NCBI GenBank assembly: GCA_019635635.1
Contig: JAHBZB010000003.1
Span: 372,001-436,000 of the forward strand
Source of the DNA: Xanthobacteraceae bacterium
GTDB taxonomy: Bacteria > Pseudomonadota > Alphaproteobacteria > Rhizobiales > Xanthobacteraceae
DNA length: 64,000 bases
Reading direction: 5' to 3'
Below, piece after piece: positions 55,853-64,000 of the stretch (its first letter is position 1; every line of letters starts with the position of its first letter). The position numbers and the translations under genes were made by a program. The notes beneath the pieces are model-generated. The model was given only the letters and a program-made list of their open reading frames with translations, had not been told where the DNA came from and ran no database searches.

Positions 55853-56665
55853 ATGACGGTTACGCCCAAAATCGACCCACGCAAGGACCGAAAGCCCCAG
55901 AAGGCGCGCAGGAGCATGGCTGGGGCCTATATGGTCTGGGCGATTGCCGCGCTCGGGGCCATGAGCGTCGCAGGCTCGGTATTCATCTGGCGCGAGGGGG
56001 TCGCGCCGGTCGCGCAGGCGCCCGTCATGCAGGTGCCAACCGCGCCCCAGATCGTGTCCAACCCGAATTCCGAGCGCGAGATCAATCGCCTGAACGAGGC
56101 AGTCCGGGTGCTCGCTTCCGAACGGGACCGGCTCGCGACCCGGCTGGAGAGCCTTGAGCGCTCGGTCGGGGACATTACAGCCTCGATCCCGCAGAAGAAG
56201 CAGATGCCGATCGCTGACGAACCGCCCGCGCCGCCGCAGGCGCCCCCGGTTCAGGTGGTTACGCCGCCGAACCCCGAGCCGCGGCCGCAGGGGCATAACC
56301 AGATCATGCCGCCGCAGACGACGACCCAGGTGGTCCGCAATACGCCGTCGGCCGAGACGCCAAAGGCAGCACAGCCAGACGCCACCAGAACCGAATTCGC
56401 GATCGATCTCGGCGGCGAAAAGACGGTCGATGGCCTGCGTGCGCGCTGGGCGACACTGCGCGGCAATCACGGCGCAACGCTCGAAAAGCTGCGTCCGGTC
56501 ATCAGCGTCAAGGAAGGCCCGAAGGCGGGCACAGTGGAACTGCGGCTCGTCGCCGGGCCGCTCGCCAATGCGGCAGATGCCGCGCGGGTCTGCGCGAGAC
56601 TGCAAACCAGCGGCGTGCCCTGCATACCGACCGTATTCGACGGCCAACGGCTGTCGCTGCGCTAA
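55853..56665 (+). CDS. Membrane-anchored coiled-coil protein with SPOR-like C-terminus
   Basis: This 270-aa protein has a basic N-terminus, one membrane helix (about 28-48), a coiled coil (about 75-115, [20 protein letters not shown]), a long Pro/Gln-rich linker (about 120-185) and a compact C-terminal domain ([21 protein letters not shown]) that resembles SPOR-type peptidoglycan-binding folds. It is probably an inner-membrane protein with a periplasmic tail. An in-frame start at 55820 would add 11 residues. It is divergent from glmU. A precise function is not known. Confidence 0.8.
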   Translation: MTVTPKIDPRKDRKPQKARRSMAGAYMVWAIAALGAMSVAGSVFIWREGVAPVAQAPVMQVPTAPQIVSNPNSEREINRLNEAVRVLASERDRLATRLESLERSVGDITASIPQKKQMPIADEPPAPPQAPPVQVVTPPNPEPRPQGHNQIMPPQTTTQVVRNTPSAETPKAAQPDATRTEFAIDLGGEKTVDGLRARWATLRGNHGATLEKLRPVISVKEGPKAGTVELRLVAGPLANAADAARVCARLQTSGVPCIPTVFDGQRLSLR

Positions 56666-56719
56666 GCCCTGCATTTCCGGCGTAGCTCGCGCCCGCGCGA
56701 CCGGCTAAAGGCTCGCGCG

Positions 56720-57631
56720 ATGAACGCACCTTCCCGCCTTGGCATCTACGCGCTCCTGTTTGCGATGCCGCTATTCTTCGTCTCGAACCTCGTGATCGGC
56801 CGTGCGGTCACGCACGCGGTCGAGCCGGGAACGCTCGCGTTCTGGCGCTGGCTTCTCGCGAGCCTGATGCTCCTGCCGTTCGCGTGGCGCGGGCTCGTCC
56901 GGCATGCTGCGGAGTTTCGCGCGCTCTGGCGCGAATTGTTCTGGCTCGGCGCGCTCGGCATGGTGATCTGCGGCGCGGGCGTCTATCTCTCGCTGCGCTA
57001 CACTACCGCGAGCAATGCAGCGCTTATTTATTCGTCTTCGGCAATTTCCATCGTGTTGCTCGAAGCGCTGTTTTACCGCGAGCGGCTCTCCGCTTCGCGG
57101 CTCATCGGAACGTTGATCGGCTTCTGCGGCGTGGCGGTTATCATCTTGCACGGCGAATGGAGCCGGCTCCTCACCTGGCAATTCGGCGTCGGCGACATCG
57201 GGATTGCGGTCTGCGCCTTCGCTTGGGCGATCTATTCCGTGATCCTGAAGCGCAAAGAATTGAAAGCGCTGCCGACGCTGCCGTTGTTCGCGGCGATCAC
57301 CATTGCCGGATGGGTGACGGTTGCACCCTTCATGCTGTTCGAGCTTTATGCCTACGGCGCGTTCCCGCGCGGTCAGAAGCAATGGATTGCGATCTTCGCG
57401 CTCGCGCTGTTTCCTTCCGTGATCGCCTTCGGGCTGTACCAGATCCTGGTGAAATACGCGGGGCCGTCGCTTACCGGCATGTCGCTCTATCTCTTGCCGG
57501 TATACGGCGTCGCGCTCGCCGTGCTGACTCTTGGCGAACGAGTATACGCCTATCACGCGATCGGGCTTGCGCTCGTGCTTGCAGGCATCGCGCTCGCGAC
57601 GGAACCCTTCAAGAAGAAGCGCGTGGCTTAA
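56720..57631 (+). CDS. EamA/DMT family transporter
   Basis: This 303-aa membrane protein has ten hydrophobic segments in two EamA repeats (about 10-145 and 155-295). DMT carriers usually export amino acids or other metabolites. It starts 54 bp after the coiled-coil gene. Its stop TAA shares the palindrome TTAA with the stop of the convergent amidohydrolase gene (4-nt overlap at 57628-57631). Confidence 0.92.
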   Translation: MNAPSRLGIYALLFAMPLFFVSNLVIGRAVTHAVEPGTLAFWRWLLASLMLLPFAWRGLVRHAAEFRALWRELFWLGALGMVICGAGVYLSLRYTTASNAALIYSSSAISIVLLEALFYRERLSASRLIGTLIGFCGVAVIILHGEWSRLLTWQFGVGDIGIAVCAFAWAIYSVILKRKELKALPTLPLFAAITIAGWVTVAPFMLFELYAYGAFPRGQKQWIAIFALALFPSVIAFGLYQILVKYAGPSLTGMSLYLLPVYGVALAVLTLGERVYAYHAIGLALVLAGIALATEPFKKKRVA

Positions 57632-58791
57632 GCCGGCATCGCCTTTTCGACAAGCCGCACCCAGTACGACGCGCCGTAAGGAATTGCGCTGTCGTCGAAG
57701 TTGTAAGCCGGATGATGCAGGTTTGCGCTGTCGCCGTTTCCCATGAAGATAAACGCGCCGGGCCGCGCTTCGAGCATGAACGCGAAATCCTCGCCGCCCA
57801 TGACCGGCGGCGTTTTGGTTTCGACATTTGCGTCGCCCGCAACCTCGCGCGCGATCGAAGACGCGAACTCGGTCGCCTTCTCGTCGTTTACGACGACCGG
57901 ATAGTCGCGTGAATAATTCACCTTCACCTTTGCACCGTGCAGTTTGCCGATGCCTTCGGCAACCTCGACGATGCGCTTCTCCAATAGATCGCGCACGGCG
58001 GGACGCAGGCTGCGCGCGGTGCCGCGCAGGAGTGCCGTCTGCGGGATCACGTTGTCGGTGTGTCCCGCCTGAAACAGCGTGATCGACACGACCGCGCTTT
58101 CGAGCGGATCGACGTTGCGCGCAACGATGGTCTGCAACGTATTGATGATCTGCGCTCCGATCAGCACAGTATCGACTGCGAAATGCGGGCGCGCCGCGTG
58201 TCCGCCGACGCCTTCGATCTCGATGGTAAGCCGGTCGGCCGCTGCCATGATCGCGCCCGGACGCATCGCGAACTTTCCGACCGGAAGGCCCGGCATGTTG
58301 TGCATGCCGTAGACTTCGCCGATCTTGAAGCGTGTCATCAGGCCATCGTCGATCATCGCCTTCGCGCCGGCGCCGCCTTCTTCGGCCGGTTGGAAAATCA
58401 CGATCGCAGTGCCTGCGAAGTTTCGTGTCTCGCAAAGATGGCGCGCGGCACCGAGCAGCATCGCGGTATGACCGTCATGGCCGCAGGCGTGCATCTTGCC
58501 GGGAATCTTCGAGGCGTAAGGCAACCCGGTAATCTCGTCGAGCGGCAGCGCGTCCATGTCCGCGCGCATCCCGATCACCTTGTCGCCGGGCTTGTTGCCC
58601 TTGATGACGCCGACGACGCCGGTGCGGCCGATGCCCGGCACCACTTCATCGCAACCGAAGGCCTTGAGCTTCTCCGTGACCGTCTTCGCGGTCTCGTGCA
58701 CTTCGTAGAGCAGCTCGGGATACTGGTGGAGATGACGCCGCCATTCGGCGACCTCGCCAGCCTGATCGGCGATCCGGTTCAACACGGGCAT
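57628..58791 (-). CDS. M20 family amidohydrolase (hippurate hydrolase / carboxypeptidase-like)
   Basis: This 387-aa enzyme starts with RRHLHQYPELLYEVHETAK, has the metal sites GKMHACGHDGHTAML and FQPAEEGGAGA, and a dimerisation domain with GHAARPHFAVD. M20D enzymes remove acyl or amino acid groups from N-acyl amino acids such as hippurate or indole-3-acetyl conjugates. The substrate here cannot be told. It is alone on its strand, 198 bp from the HPP gene. Confidence 0.92.
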   Translation of the reverse strand: MPVLNRIADQAGEVAEWRRHLHQYPELLYEVHETAKTVTEKLKAFGCDEVVPGIGRTGVVGVIKGNKPGDKVIGMRADMDALPLDEITGLPYASKIPGKMHACGHDGHTAMLLGAARHLCETRNFAGTAIVIFQPAEEGGAGAKAMIDDGLMTRFKIGEVYGMHNMPGLPVGKFAMRPGAIMAAADRLTIEIEGVGGHAARPHFAVDTVLIGAQIINTLQTIVARNVDPLESAVVSITLFQAGHTDNVIPQTALLRGTARSLRPAVRDLLEKRIVEVAEGIGKLHGAKVKVNYSRDYPVVVNDEKATEFASSIAREVAGDANVETKTPPVMGGEDFAFMLEARPGAFIFMGNGDSANLHHPAYNFDDSAIPYGASYWVRLVEKAMPA

Positions 58792-58989
58792 TTGCAGGAA
58801 CTCCGTAAAAGGCGATTCAATCGAAGCGGACGCGGAGGGTCAACCGCGGCCGAATTCGCGGATTTTTGATCCGGAATCGTCGTACCACGAGCGATTTCGC
58901 ACCGAAATTATCCGTTTTCGACTGGAAAGCGCACCCAAATCGGTGTTTCTCTCCGATTTCCGAATTGCCGAATTTCTAGGCAGGAATAA

Positions 58990-59610
58990 ATGGGCCCGAA
59001 AACGCATATCCGCGTCTGGACGAAATCCAAGGTCAATTACCGCGACTATCGCCTTCACATCCGCGCATCCATCGGCGCGATGATCGGCATTCTCATTACC
59101 GGCTACGTCACGAAACTCGCGCTCGGCATCGACAGCATGGACAAGATGGACATGATGGACGGCGTGGCGCTGCCATTGCTGATCGCGCCGATGGGCGCGT
59201 CGGCGGTATTGTTGTTCGCGGCGTCCCATAGCCCGCTCGCGCAGCCGTGGTCCATTCTCGGCGGCAACACGATCGCGGCCCTCGTCGGCGTATTCACTTA
59301 CATGTGGCTGAAAGATCCGATCGCCGCCTGCGGTGTCGCGGTCGCCGGCGCAATCGGACTGACGTCGCTCCTCGGTTGCCTGCATCCGCCCGCAGGCGCA
59401 GTCGCACTGACCGCGGTGCTCGGCGGGCCTGCCGTGCACAATCTCGGCTACAAGTTCGTGTTGTGGCCGGTCGGCGTGAACTCGCTGCTGCTGCTTATCG
59501 CGGCGTTGATCTTCAACAACCTCACCGGCCTACGCTATCCGCCACGGAAAGAACCGGTTGCGCCAATGCCCGCGCCGATGCCGGCTGCTACTCCCGCGTC
59601 CGAAAACTAG
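58990..59610 (+). CDS. HPP family membrane protein
   Basis: This 206-aa protein has four to five hydrophobic segments and the family motif CLHPPAGAVALTAVLGG (the HPP triad) plus APMGASAVLLFAA and PWSILGGNTIAAL. Cyanobacterial and plant members take part in nitrite transport across membranes; function in this group is not established. Its stop TAG shares the palindrome CTAG with the convergent Band-7 gene. The 198 bp upstream hold no gene. Confidence 0.9.
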   Translation: MGPKTHIRVWTKSKVNYRDYRLHIRASIGAMIGILITGYVTKLALGIDSMDKMDMMDGVALPLLIAPMGASAVLLFAASHSPLAQPWSILGGNTIAALVGVFTYMWLKDPIAACGVAVAGAIGLTSLLGCLHPPAGAVALTAVLGGPAVHNLGYKFVLWPVGVNSLLLLIAALIFNNLTGLRYPPRKEPVAPMPAPMPAATPASEN

Positions 59611-60167
59611 AATCCGGTCCAGAGCTGGTAGTTGCCGACGGCGGCGTTGCCATTGATCGCAAGCGCGGTGCATGGCGCGAATTCGGTAAGCTGCGCCTGC
59701 TGCACCTCGACGCCGTAGCCGTTCAGCACTTCGGCGACGCGCTCGGTCAGTTCCGCATTGAAGCCGAGGCGATCGGCCTGGATCGACTCGATCGTGTGCT
59801 TCGAAACGGCTGCAAGGATCGCCGCCTGCGAGCGTTCGATCACGTCAGAAGCAAGGTCTGCGATATGGACCGCGGCCGCGATCACGTCGTTGATGTGATA
59901 AGTGACGAGCGAACCGACGGTAACCGTCTTCAGATCCTTGGTCATGATGACCTTCGACTGAATCCGGACCGTCTGGCGCACGACGACCAGCAATTTGTAC
60001 GTCGTGACGACCGGCCAATAGACGTGCAGGCCCGGACCCCATTCCTTCACGCGATGCCCGTGCACGAAGGCGACGCCGCGATGCGTGGCCGGCACGATCA
60101 CCAGTGCCGGGATCACTTTGAGAAGTGCCTGGAATATTTCGCCAAGCCAACCGAACGCTTTATCCAC
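59607..60167 (-). CDS. Short SPFH/Band-7 domain protein
   Basis: This 186-aa protein consists almost only of an SPFH domain (about 20-170, GVAFVHGHRVKEWGPGLHVY and ERSQAAILAAVSKHTIESI), preceded by a hydrophobic N-terminal segment (about 12-28) that may be a membrane loop. It lacks the long coiled-coil C-terminus of stomatin or flotillin. Such proteins scaffold membrane microdomains. It starts 16 bp after the GH39-like gene on the same strand, so may belong to the glycan cluster. Confidence 0.82.
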   Translation of the reverse strand: MDKAFGWLGEIFQALLKVIPALVIVPATHRGVAFVHGHRVKEWGPGLHVYWPVVTTYKLLVVVRQTVRIQSKVIMTKDLKTVTVGSLVTYHINDVIAAAVHIADLASDVIERSQAAILAAVSKHTIESIQADRLGFNAELTERVAEVLNGYGVEVQQAQLTEFAPCTALAINGNAAVGNYQLWTGF

Positions 60168-60183
60168 GCTTCGCTCCCATGCG

Positions 60184-61554
60184 CTAGTCGATCACTGTTG
60201 CCGTGCCGGCATTGGTTATCACGGCAATGCCGTAGCCGTTCAACGTAATGCGTCCGGCGAATTGTTCCGGCGCGACCTTCTCGTCGGTCGATTCATCGAG
60301 ACGGAACAGTTCGCCGCAGGTATCCAGTTCGCCGTCCCAATCGGCGGGCGTTATCGTTACGCACTCGCGCGTTGGGTTCACGAATACGGCGCTCAATCGT
60401 TTGCCTTCACGCGCGATGATCGTATCGAGCTTCGGCGCTCCTTCGAAATCGGCCGGAAATCGGATCTCGTCGCCGTGCCGCACATGCTGCGCGAACAATT
60501 GCTTCGCCAGCGCCGCGGGGCTCGGCTTGCCGTCCATGTAAATCAGACCATAGGCGTCGGTATGCGCGGTCGCGGTCCAGCGCATCTCCAGATCGGCGCC
60601 GCCGCGAATGAGATGGATCAGCACGGACGCATAATAAGCGGCACCGAGCAAATTCTGATTGTAGCCGAGCGTATAATAATACTCGTGATGGGACATCGTG
60701 TTGAGTTCCCCGCAGACGTTCAGCACATCGCGGTCTTGCAGCAGACGCTCGACGCCGCGCGCCGCCGCTTCATAGACCGGCGTCTGCGCGAGCAGTAACG
60801 GCTCGAACGCCGCGCCGTTCGGAGAATCCGGCGAGCCCCACATCACCACGCCCGGAAGCGAGTTGCTCGGCACCGCCGGACGCCAGTCGCCGTAGCGATG
60901 CCACGACACGAAGCCGATCTGCCGCTCGTCGATTTCAGCGAGCAGCCGCGCGATCCAGTCCATCCAGAACGCGCGATGGGTTCCGTCCGCTGCCGGCCCG
61001 CCGATCAGCGCCTTGCGGCTGCCGAGAAACGGCGAAAGCTGTTTCAGGATTTCCGACGAGATTGCGTCGTAAATTTCGATGTATTGATCGATCGTAAGAT
61101 CGCCGCCGACTGCGAGATTGTTCGGCTCGTTCCAGATACACCAGTACCACTGGCTCACCTCCTCGCCGCCCCAGCGCTCGATGCAACTCCATACGATCTC
61201 GGCGGAGCGCGCGACATATTCCGCGATATTGCGCTTGCGGTCATACGGCGGCGGAAATTTCGCGAAGGTGATCATCGGCTTCGCGCCGAGATCGAGGATC
61301 GCCTGCAACATGCCCTCGAAGGCGTGCCACTCCTTGAAGGGATCCGGCACCGGCTGGTCGAACACGAAAACGCGCACGACCTTCGTGTCCATCAGGCGAA
61401 GGCGGCGCTGGATTTCGTCGCGATGTTCGCCCTGCGAGAGATGCCACCAGCCGTAAATTTCATTGAAGCCGTAGCGCATCTTCATGCGCCGCGCGGGCAT
61501 GCGGGGTGCCTGCGCGCCCGCGAATGCATTGGGTTGAGGACTGCGGCCGAGCAA
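60184..61554 (-). CDS. GH39-like glycoside hydrolase (clan GH-A fold)
   Basis: This 456-aa protein has a TIM-barrel pattern with WCIWNEPNN (acid/base Glu in the NEP motif) and NVCGELN (candidate nucleophile Glu), followed by a small beta domain (about 375-455). The pattern is nearest to GH39 beta-xylosidases or related exo-glycosidases. No signal peptide is seen, which suggests a cytoplasmic or cluster-internal role. TTG 61554 with GAGGAG nine bases upstream is used; later ATG codons (residues 19, 24 or 26) are alternatives. It is 6 bases after the glycosyltransferase gene. Confidence 0.75.
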   Translation of the reverse strand: MLGRSPQPNAFAGAQAPRMPARRMKMRYGFNEIYGWWHLSQGEHRDEIQRRLRLMDTKVVRVFVFDQPVPDPFKEWHAFEGMLQAILDLGAKPMITFAKFPPPYDRKRNIAEYVARSAEIVWSCIERWGGEEVSQWYWCIWNEPNNLAVGGDLTIDQYIEIYDAISSEILKQLSPFLGSRKALIGGPAADGTHRAFWMDWIARLLAEIDERQIGFVSWHRYGDWRPAVPSNSLPGVVMWGSPDSPNGAAFEPLLLAQTPVYEAAARGVERLLQDRDVLNVCGELNTMSHHEYYYTLGYNQNLLGAAYYASVLIHLIRGGADLEMRWTATAHTDAYGLIYMDGKPSPAALAKQLFAQHVRHGDEIRFPADFEGAPKLDTIIAREGKRLSAVFVNPTRECVTITPADWDGELDTCGELFRLDESTDEKVAPEQFAGRITLNGYGIAVITNAGTATVID

Positions 61555-61560
61555 TGCCCG

Positions 61561-62613
61561 TTACTCCTCAATAATCTCGATCAGGCGTTTCAGGCGCGCT
61601 TCCGGACTGTGCCGGATTGCGAAGTCTCGGCGGATGTTCCGCACGATATCCGCATAATGTTCCGGACGCGCGAGTACGTCGAGAATCTTCTCCGGCCGGT
61701 CTCCTTCGGCAAAGGTTAGCGCAAGTGCCGGTTCGCCGAAGGTATCGGCGACATAACGAGGGTCGAGCAGGAACAGCGGGATGGTGCCAGCCGCAGGCGT
61801 CTCGAAGGTGCGGCAGGTCACGAAGTCGAGCAGTTCGAACAGCGGACGATAAATTACCGGGTTGAATACGCCCTTGTTCATGGTCGCCGTCACTTCGCGA
61901 AACGGCACCGCAGGAAGCGCCTCGAACTTATTCTTTCGCAGCCAATCGCGGTCGACGTAATAGTCGGCCTTGATCTCCTGATACTCGGTCCATTCCAGCG
62001 GATGGTCCCAGCCCTCGCCGACCAGTCCGACGCGGCCGACCTTATCGCGCACCGGCGCGATCGCTTCCAGAACCTGCGACATGCCGTGCCAGCGGAACTT
62101 GGTGTGGCCGACATAGATCATGCTGAATTCCTTGTTCGAGAAATCCAGCTCCGACTCCCAGGTCGGATCGTAGATGTGAAACAGGAACGGCCGTACGTTC
62201 TTGCGCTTCGGGCGCAGCGTCGGCTGGCAGATCTTGTCGGAGATGCTGTCGCAGACCTCGCTCCAACGACGGCTCAGATCATCGGTCTTGTGATTATAGT
62301 CGCCGCGGAATTCGAACTTCTCGTTATAGGCGCCATCGCAGTCGATCACGACACGGCGGTTGCGCGGGACCGACTGCAACAGCCGCACCCAGTCGAGCCT
62401 GTCACCGAACTGTAGCTGCGTGGTCCATTCGAATACGAAGACCACGGCATCCGCGCTTTCAAGATCGAGCGAATAGTCGAGCGCAAAGGCCGCATTCGGC
62501 GGCCCGTAGATCGTGACTTCGTGACCGAGCGCCTCTGCCGCGCGCGCATAGCCGCGCAGGTCGAGCATGCTGCCCGCGTTCTCGTAACCCCAATAGACGA
62601 ATACAATCTTCAT
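61561..62613 (-). CDS. CgeB-like glycosyltransferase (paralogue 1)
   Basis: This 350-aa GT-B-like protein begins MKIVFVYWGYENAGSMLDLR and has a C-terminal nucleotide-sugar-binding-like domain with FNPVIYRPLFELLDFVTCR and FETPAAGTIPLFLLDPR, the CgeB/Glyco_trans_1_2 pattern. It probably adds sugar to a surface glycan, spore-coat-like layer or protein. It shares its C-terminal arrangement with the next two genes. Donor and acceptor are unknown. It starts 7 bases after paralogue 2. Confidence 0.78.
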   Translation of the reverse strand: MKIVFVYWGYENAGSMLDLRGYARAAEALGHEVTIYGPPNAAFALDYSLDLESADAVVFVFEWTTQLQFGDRLDWVRLLQSVPRNRRVVIDCDGAYNEKFEFRGDYNHKTDDLSRRWSEVCDSISDKICQPTLRPKRKNVRPFLFHIYDPTWESELDFSNKEFSMIYVGHTKFRWHGMSQVLEAIAPVRDKVGRVGLVGEGWDHPLEWTEYQEIKADYYVDRDWLRKNKFEALPAVPFREVTATMNKGVFNPVIYRPLFELLDFVTCRTFETPAAGTIPLFLLDPRYVADTFGEPALALTFAEGDRPEKILDVLARPEHYADIVRNIRRDFAIRHSPEARLKRLIEIIEE

Positions 62614-62620
62614 TGCAGGT

Positions 62621-63676
62621 TCAATCCGGCAACGCGGAGACAAGCTCGGCCACGCGCTTGTCGTAGGAATTGTTCGCGGCGAGGTGCTTGCGGACGGCGC
62701 TCACGACCTCGCGGTAGTGGTCGGGTCTTGCCAGTGCGTCCAGTATCTTCTCGCCGATATTCTCGCGCAGCATCAGTTCGCGCGCGGCCGGCCCATAGAC
62801 TTCGAGCGCAATCGCCTCGTCGAGCATCAGGAGCGGAATCGTGTCGGCGTAGAACACCTCGAAATATTTCAGCGTGATGTGTTTGAGATGATGCAGCACC
62901 GGGCGTTGCGTGAAGATGTTGATTTTCGCCGTGCTCATCTTTCGCACGACATCGGTGTACATCACCGAGTCCTCGGTCTTGATGCGCAGCCTATTGATCA
63001 ACGCGGGATCGGATTCGAAGGCCGCTTCCGGGCCGGCGTCCTTGCCTTCCGCCGGCGGTCCGTCCCACCAGAGCCCGATGAAACCGATCTCGCCAATCCT
63101 GTCGCGCACCGGCTCGATCGCGGGCAAGAGCTTGCCGCCGATGTCGCGCCAGCGCCACCAGTTATGGCCGAGATGCATGATGTCGTATCGCTTCGGCGCG
63201 CTGCCGAGCGATGTCTCCAGCGCAGCGTCGTAGCCGTAAAAGATCATAGGCCGCACGCGCGGATTTTCGGATTTCGCCAGCATCGGCTTCATCACGACAT
63301 CGGCGAGCGCGTCGTAGTATTCCTGCCAGCGCCGCTGCTCTTGCTCGCTCGCGTGGTTGAAGTCGTAATCGTCAACTTGCGTAACCGGATTATACATCCC
63401 GTCCATATCGAAGATCATGCGATGCCGCTTCGGAATCGCGCCGAGCATCGAGACTTCCTCAAGACGGCTTAAGCGATAAATCTCCGACTCGAACAGGTAG
63501 GCTGTGCGATCGAACGACTTTACGTCTTTGGAGAACGTGATCTCCGGCAGATGCGGCTGCGGGTCGCCGTACATCGCGACGTGATGGCCGTATTGCGGCG
63601 CGACGCGGATGTAGTTCGCAACCGCATGCGTGTTGCCGGCGTTGCCGCGATGCTTCATCACGAACAGGATGTTCAC
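62621..63676 (-). CDS. CgeB-like glycosyltransferase (paralogue 2)
   Basis: This 351-aa protein begins MNILFVMKHRGNAGNTHAVA and ends with the same domain (LKHITLKYFEVFYADTIPLL, IALEVYGPAARELML). The start is GTG at 63676, overlapping the stop of paralogue 3 by 4 nt (GTGA). Relative to paralogue 1 it has a longer central segment with AEGKDAGPEAAFESDP. It is likely a second transferase of the same pathway. Confidence 0.78.
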   Translation of the reverse strand: MNILFVMKHRGNAGNTHAVANYIRVAPQYGHHVAMYGDPQPHLPEITFSKDVKSFDRTAYLFESEIYRLSRLEEVSMLGAIPKRHRMIFDMDGMYNPVTQVDDYDFNHASEQEQRRWQEYYDALADVVMKPMLAKSENPRVRPMIFYGYDAALETSLGSAPKRYDIMHLGHNWWRWRDIGGKLLPAIEPVRDRIGEIGFIGLWWDGPPAEGKDAGPEAAFESDPALINRLRIKTEDSVMYTDVVRKMSTAKINIFTQRPVLHHLKHITLKYFEVFYADTIPLLMLDEAIALEVYGPAARELMLRENIGEKILDALARPDHYREVVSAVRKHLAANNSYDKRVAELVSALPD

Positions 63677-64000
63677 CGCGCGGCCACCTTTTTCAGCTCG
63701 TCAATGCGAACCGCGTAGGAATGTTTCGCGGCGAGATGCGCTCGCGTTTTCAGCACCGCGTCCCAATAACCTTCGGGGTTGGCAAGCGCGCCCGTGACAA
63801 ATTTCGCTACACCTTCGGAGGGAATGAGCTTCAGCGCCGCCGCGCCGTAAATCTTCTCGACAAAATCGGGCGCAAGCATCAACACCGGTATCGTGTCGGC
63901 GTAGAACGTCTCGAAGCTGCGGTTGGTGACAAAGCCTAGCGCGTTGAAAAGTGGCCGGTGTATGACAGGCGCGAACTTCGCTTGCCCGAGCAGCGGCACG
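63673..64000 (-). CDS. CgeB-like glycosyltransferase (paralogue 3, C-terminal part, cut by window edge)
   Basis: Only about 108 C-terminal residues are present, beginning in the shared block (KFAPVIHRPLFNALGFVTNR, FETFYADTIPVLMLAPDFVE). It aligns closely with the corresponding parts of paralogues 1 and 2, so the three arose by tandem duplication. The N-terminus lies beyond base 64000. Confidence 0.75.
   Translation of the reverse strand, partial: VPLLGQAKFAPVIHRPLFNALGFVTNRSFETFYADTIPVLMLAPDFVEKIYGAAALKLIPSEGVAKFVTGALANPEGYWDAVLKTRAHLAAKHSYAVRIDELKKVAAR

Noticed and set aside
55127-56674. 515-codon minus-strand open frame
   Set aside because: It overlaps glmU and the coiled-coil gene in a wrong frame and is Arg/Gly-rich shadow sequence.

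Overview
The window is a densely coded, GC-rich chromosome segment from an alphaproteobacterium, most likely of the order Hyphomicrobiales (Rhizobiales), near the Bradyrhizobium/Xanthobacteraceae side. The evidence is gene order and content: dusB-ntrB-ntrC-ntrY-ntrX-dat-hfq-hflX-mazG, rlpA-dac-tmk-holB-metG-tatD-MBL, sdhE-mfd beside recG and glmS-glmU, a phosphatidylcholine synthase, an IalB-family protein and the egtB-egtD pair. The taxon is inferred from this content; no 16S gene is present. Nearly all genes are core chromosomal genes, many with 4-nt start/stop overlaps and several with TTG or GTG starts.

Layout. 1-10139: nitrogen two-component systems NtrBC and NtrYX after the end of dusB, then D-amino acid transaminase, the RNA chaperone Hfq, the GTPase HflX and convergent MazG. 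10215-12951: a complete IS1595-family element with 23-bp terminal inverted repeats (21/23 identical) and a perfect 8-bp target duplication. It carries four passenger genes behind its transposase: a 274-aa protein of unknown function, a PIN-domain (VapC-like) ribonuclease and two small basic proteins. This is the clearest horizontally acquired unit. 13078-14757: a membrane-bound diguanylate cyclase. 14848-21751: a minus-strand operon for cell wall, nucleotide, replication and translation functions; its DD-carboxypeptidase has lost two of three catalytic motifs.

21926-25356: tRNA-Ser(UGA), then an intradiol ring-cleavage dioxygenase, an alpha/beta hydrolase and a PYROXD2-like FAD oxidoreductase. 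25463-32649: rimO, a TPR protein, a soluble MCP with PilZ and a C-terminal sensor-like region, quinone oxidoreductase, SDR, TerC and phosphatidylcholine synthase. 32722-40951: UbiH-type hydroxylase, ergothioneine genes egtB-egtD, a CaiB/BaiF protein with AEC transporter, malyl-CoA lyase-like enzyme, lipid kinase and HspQ, closed by a strong bidirectional terminator. 41024-45805: IalB-like protein, a YejA-like solute-binding protein, a degenerate adenylate-forming protein and a DsbA/FrnE oxidoreductase. 45806-55695: mfd, sdhE, recG, a DUF805 protein, glmS and glmU. 55853-60167: a coiled-coil envelope protein, EamA transporter, M20 amidohydrolase, HPP protein and a short Band-7 protein. 60184-64000: the end of a surface-glycan-type cluster with a GH39-like glycosidase and three tandem paralogous CgeB-like glycosyltransferases, the last cut by the window edge.

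No CRISPR array, prophage, integrase or rRNA was seen. No gene-free stretch exceeds 300 bases; the longest (21752-22051) holds the tRNA gene.
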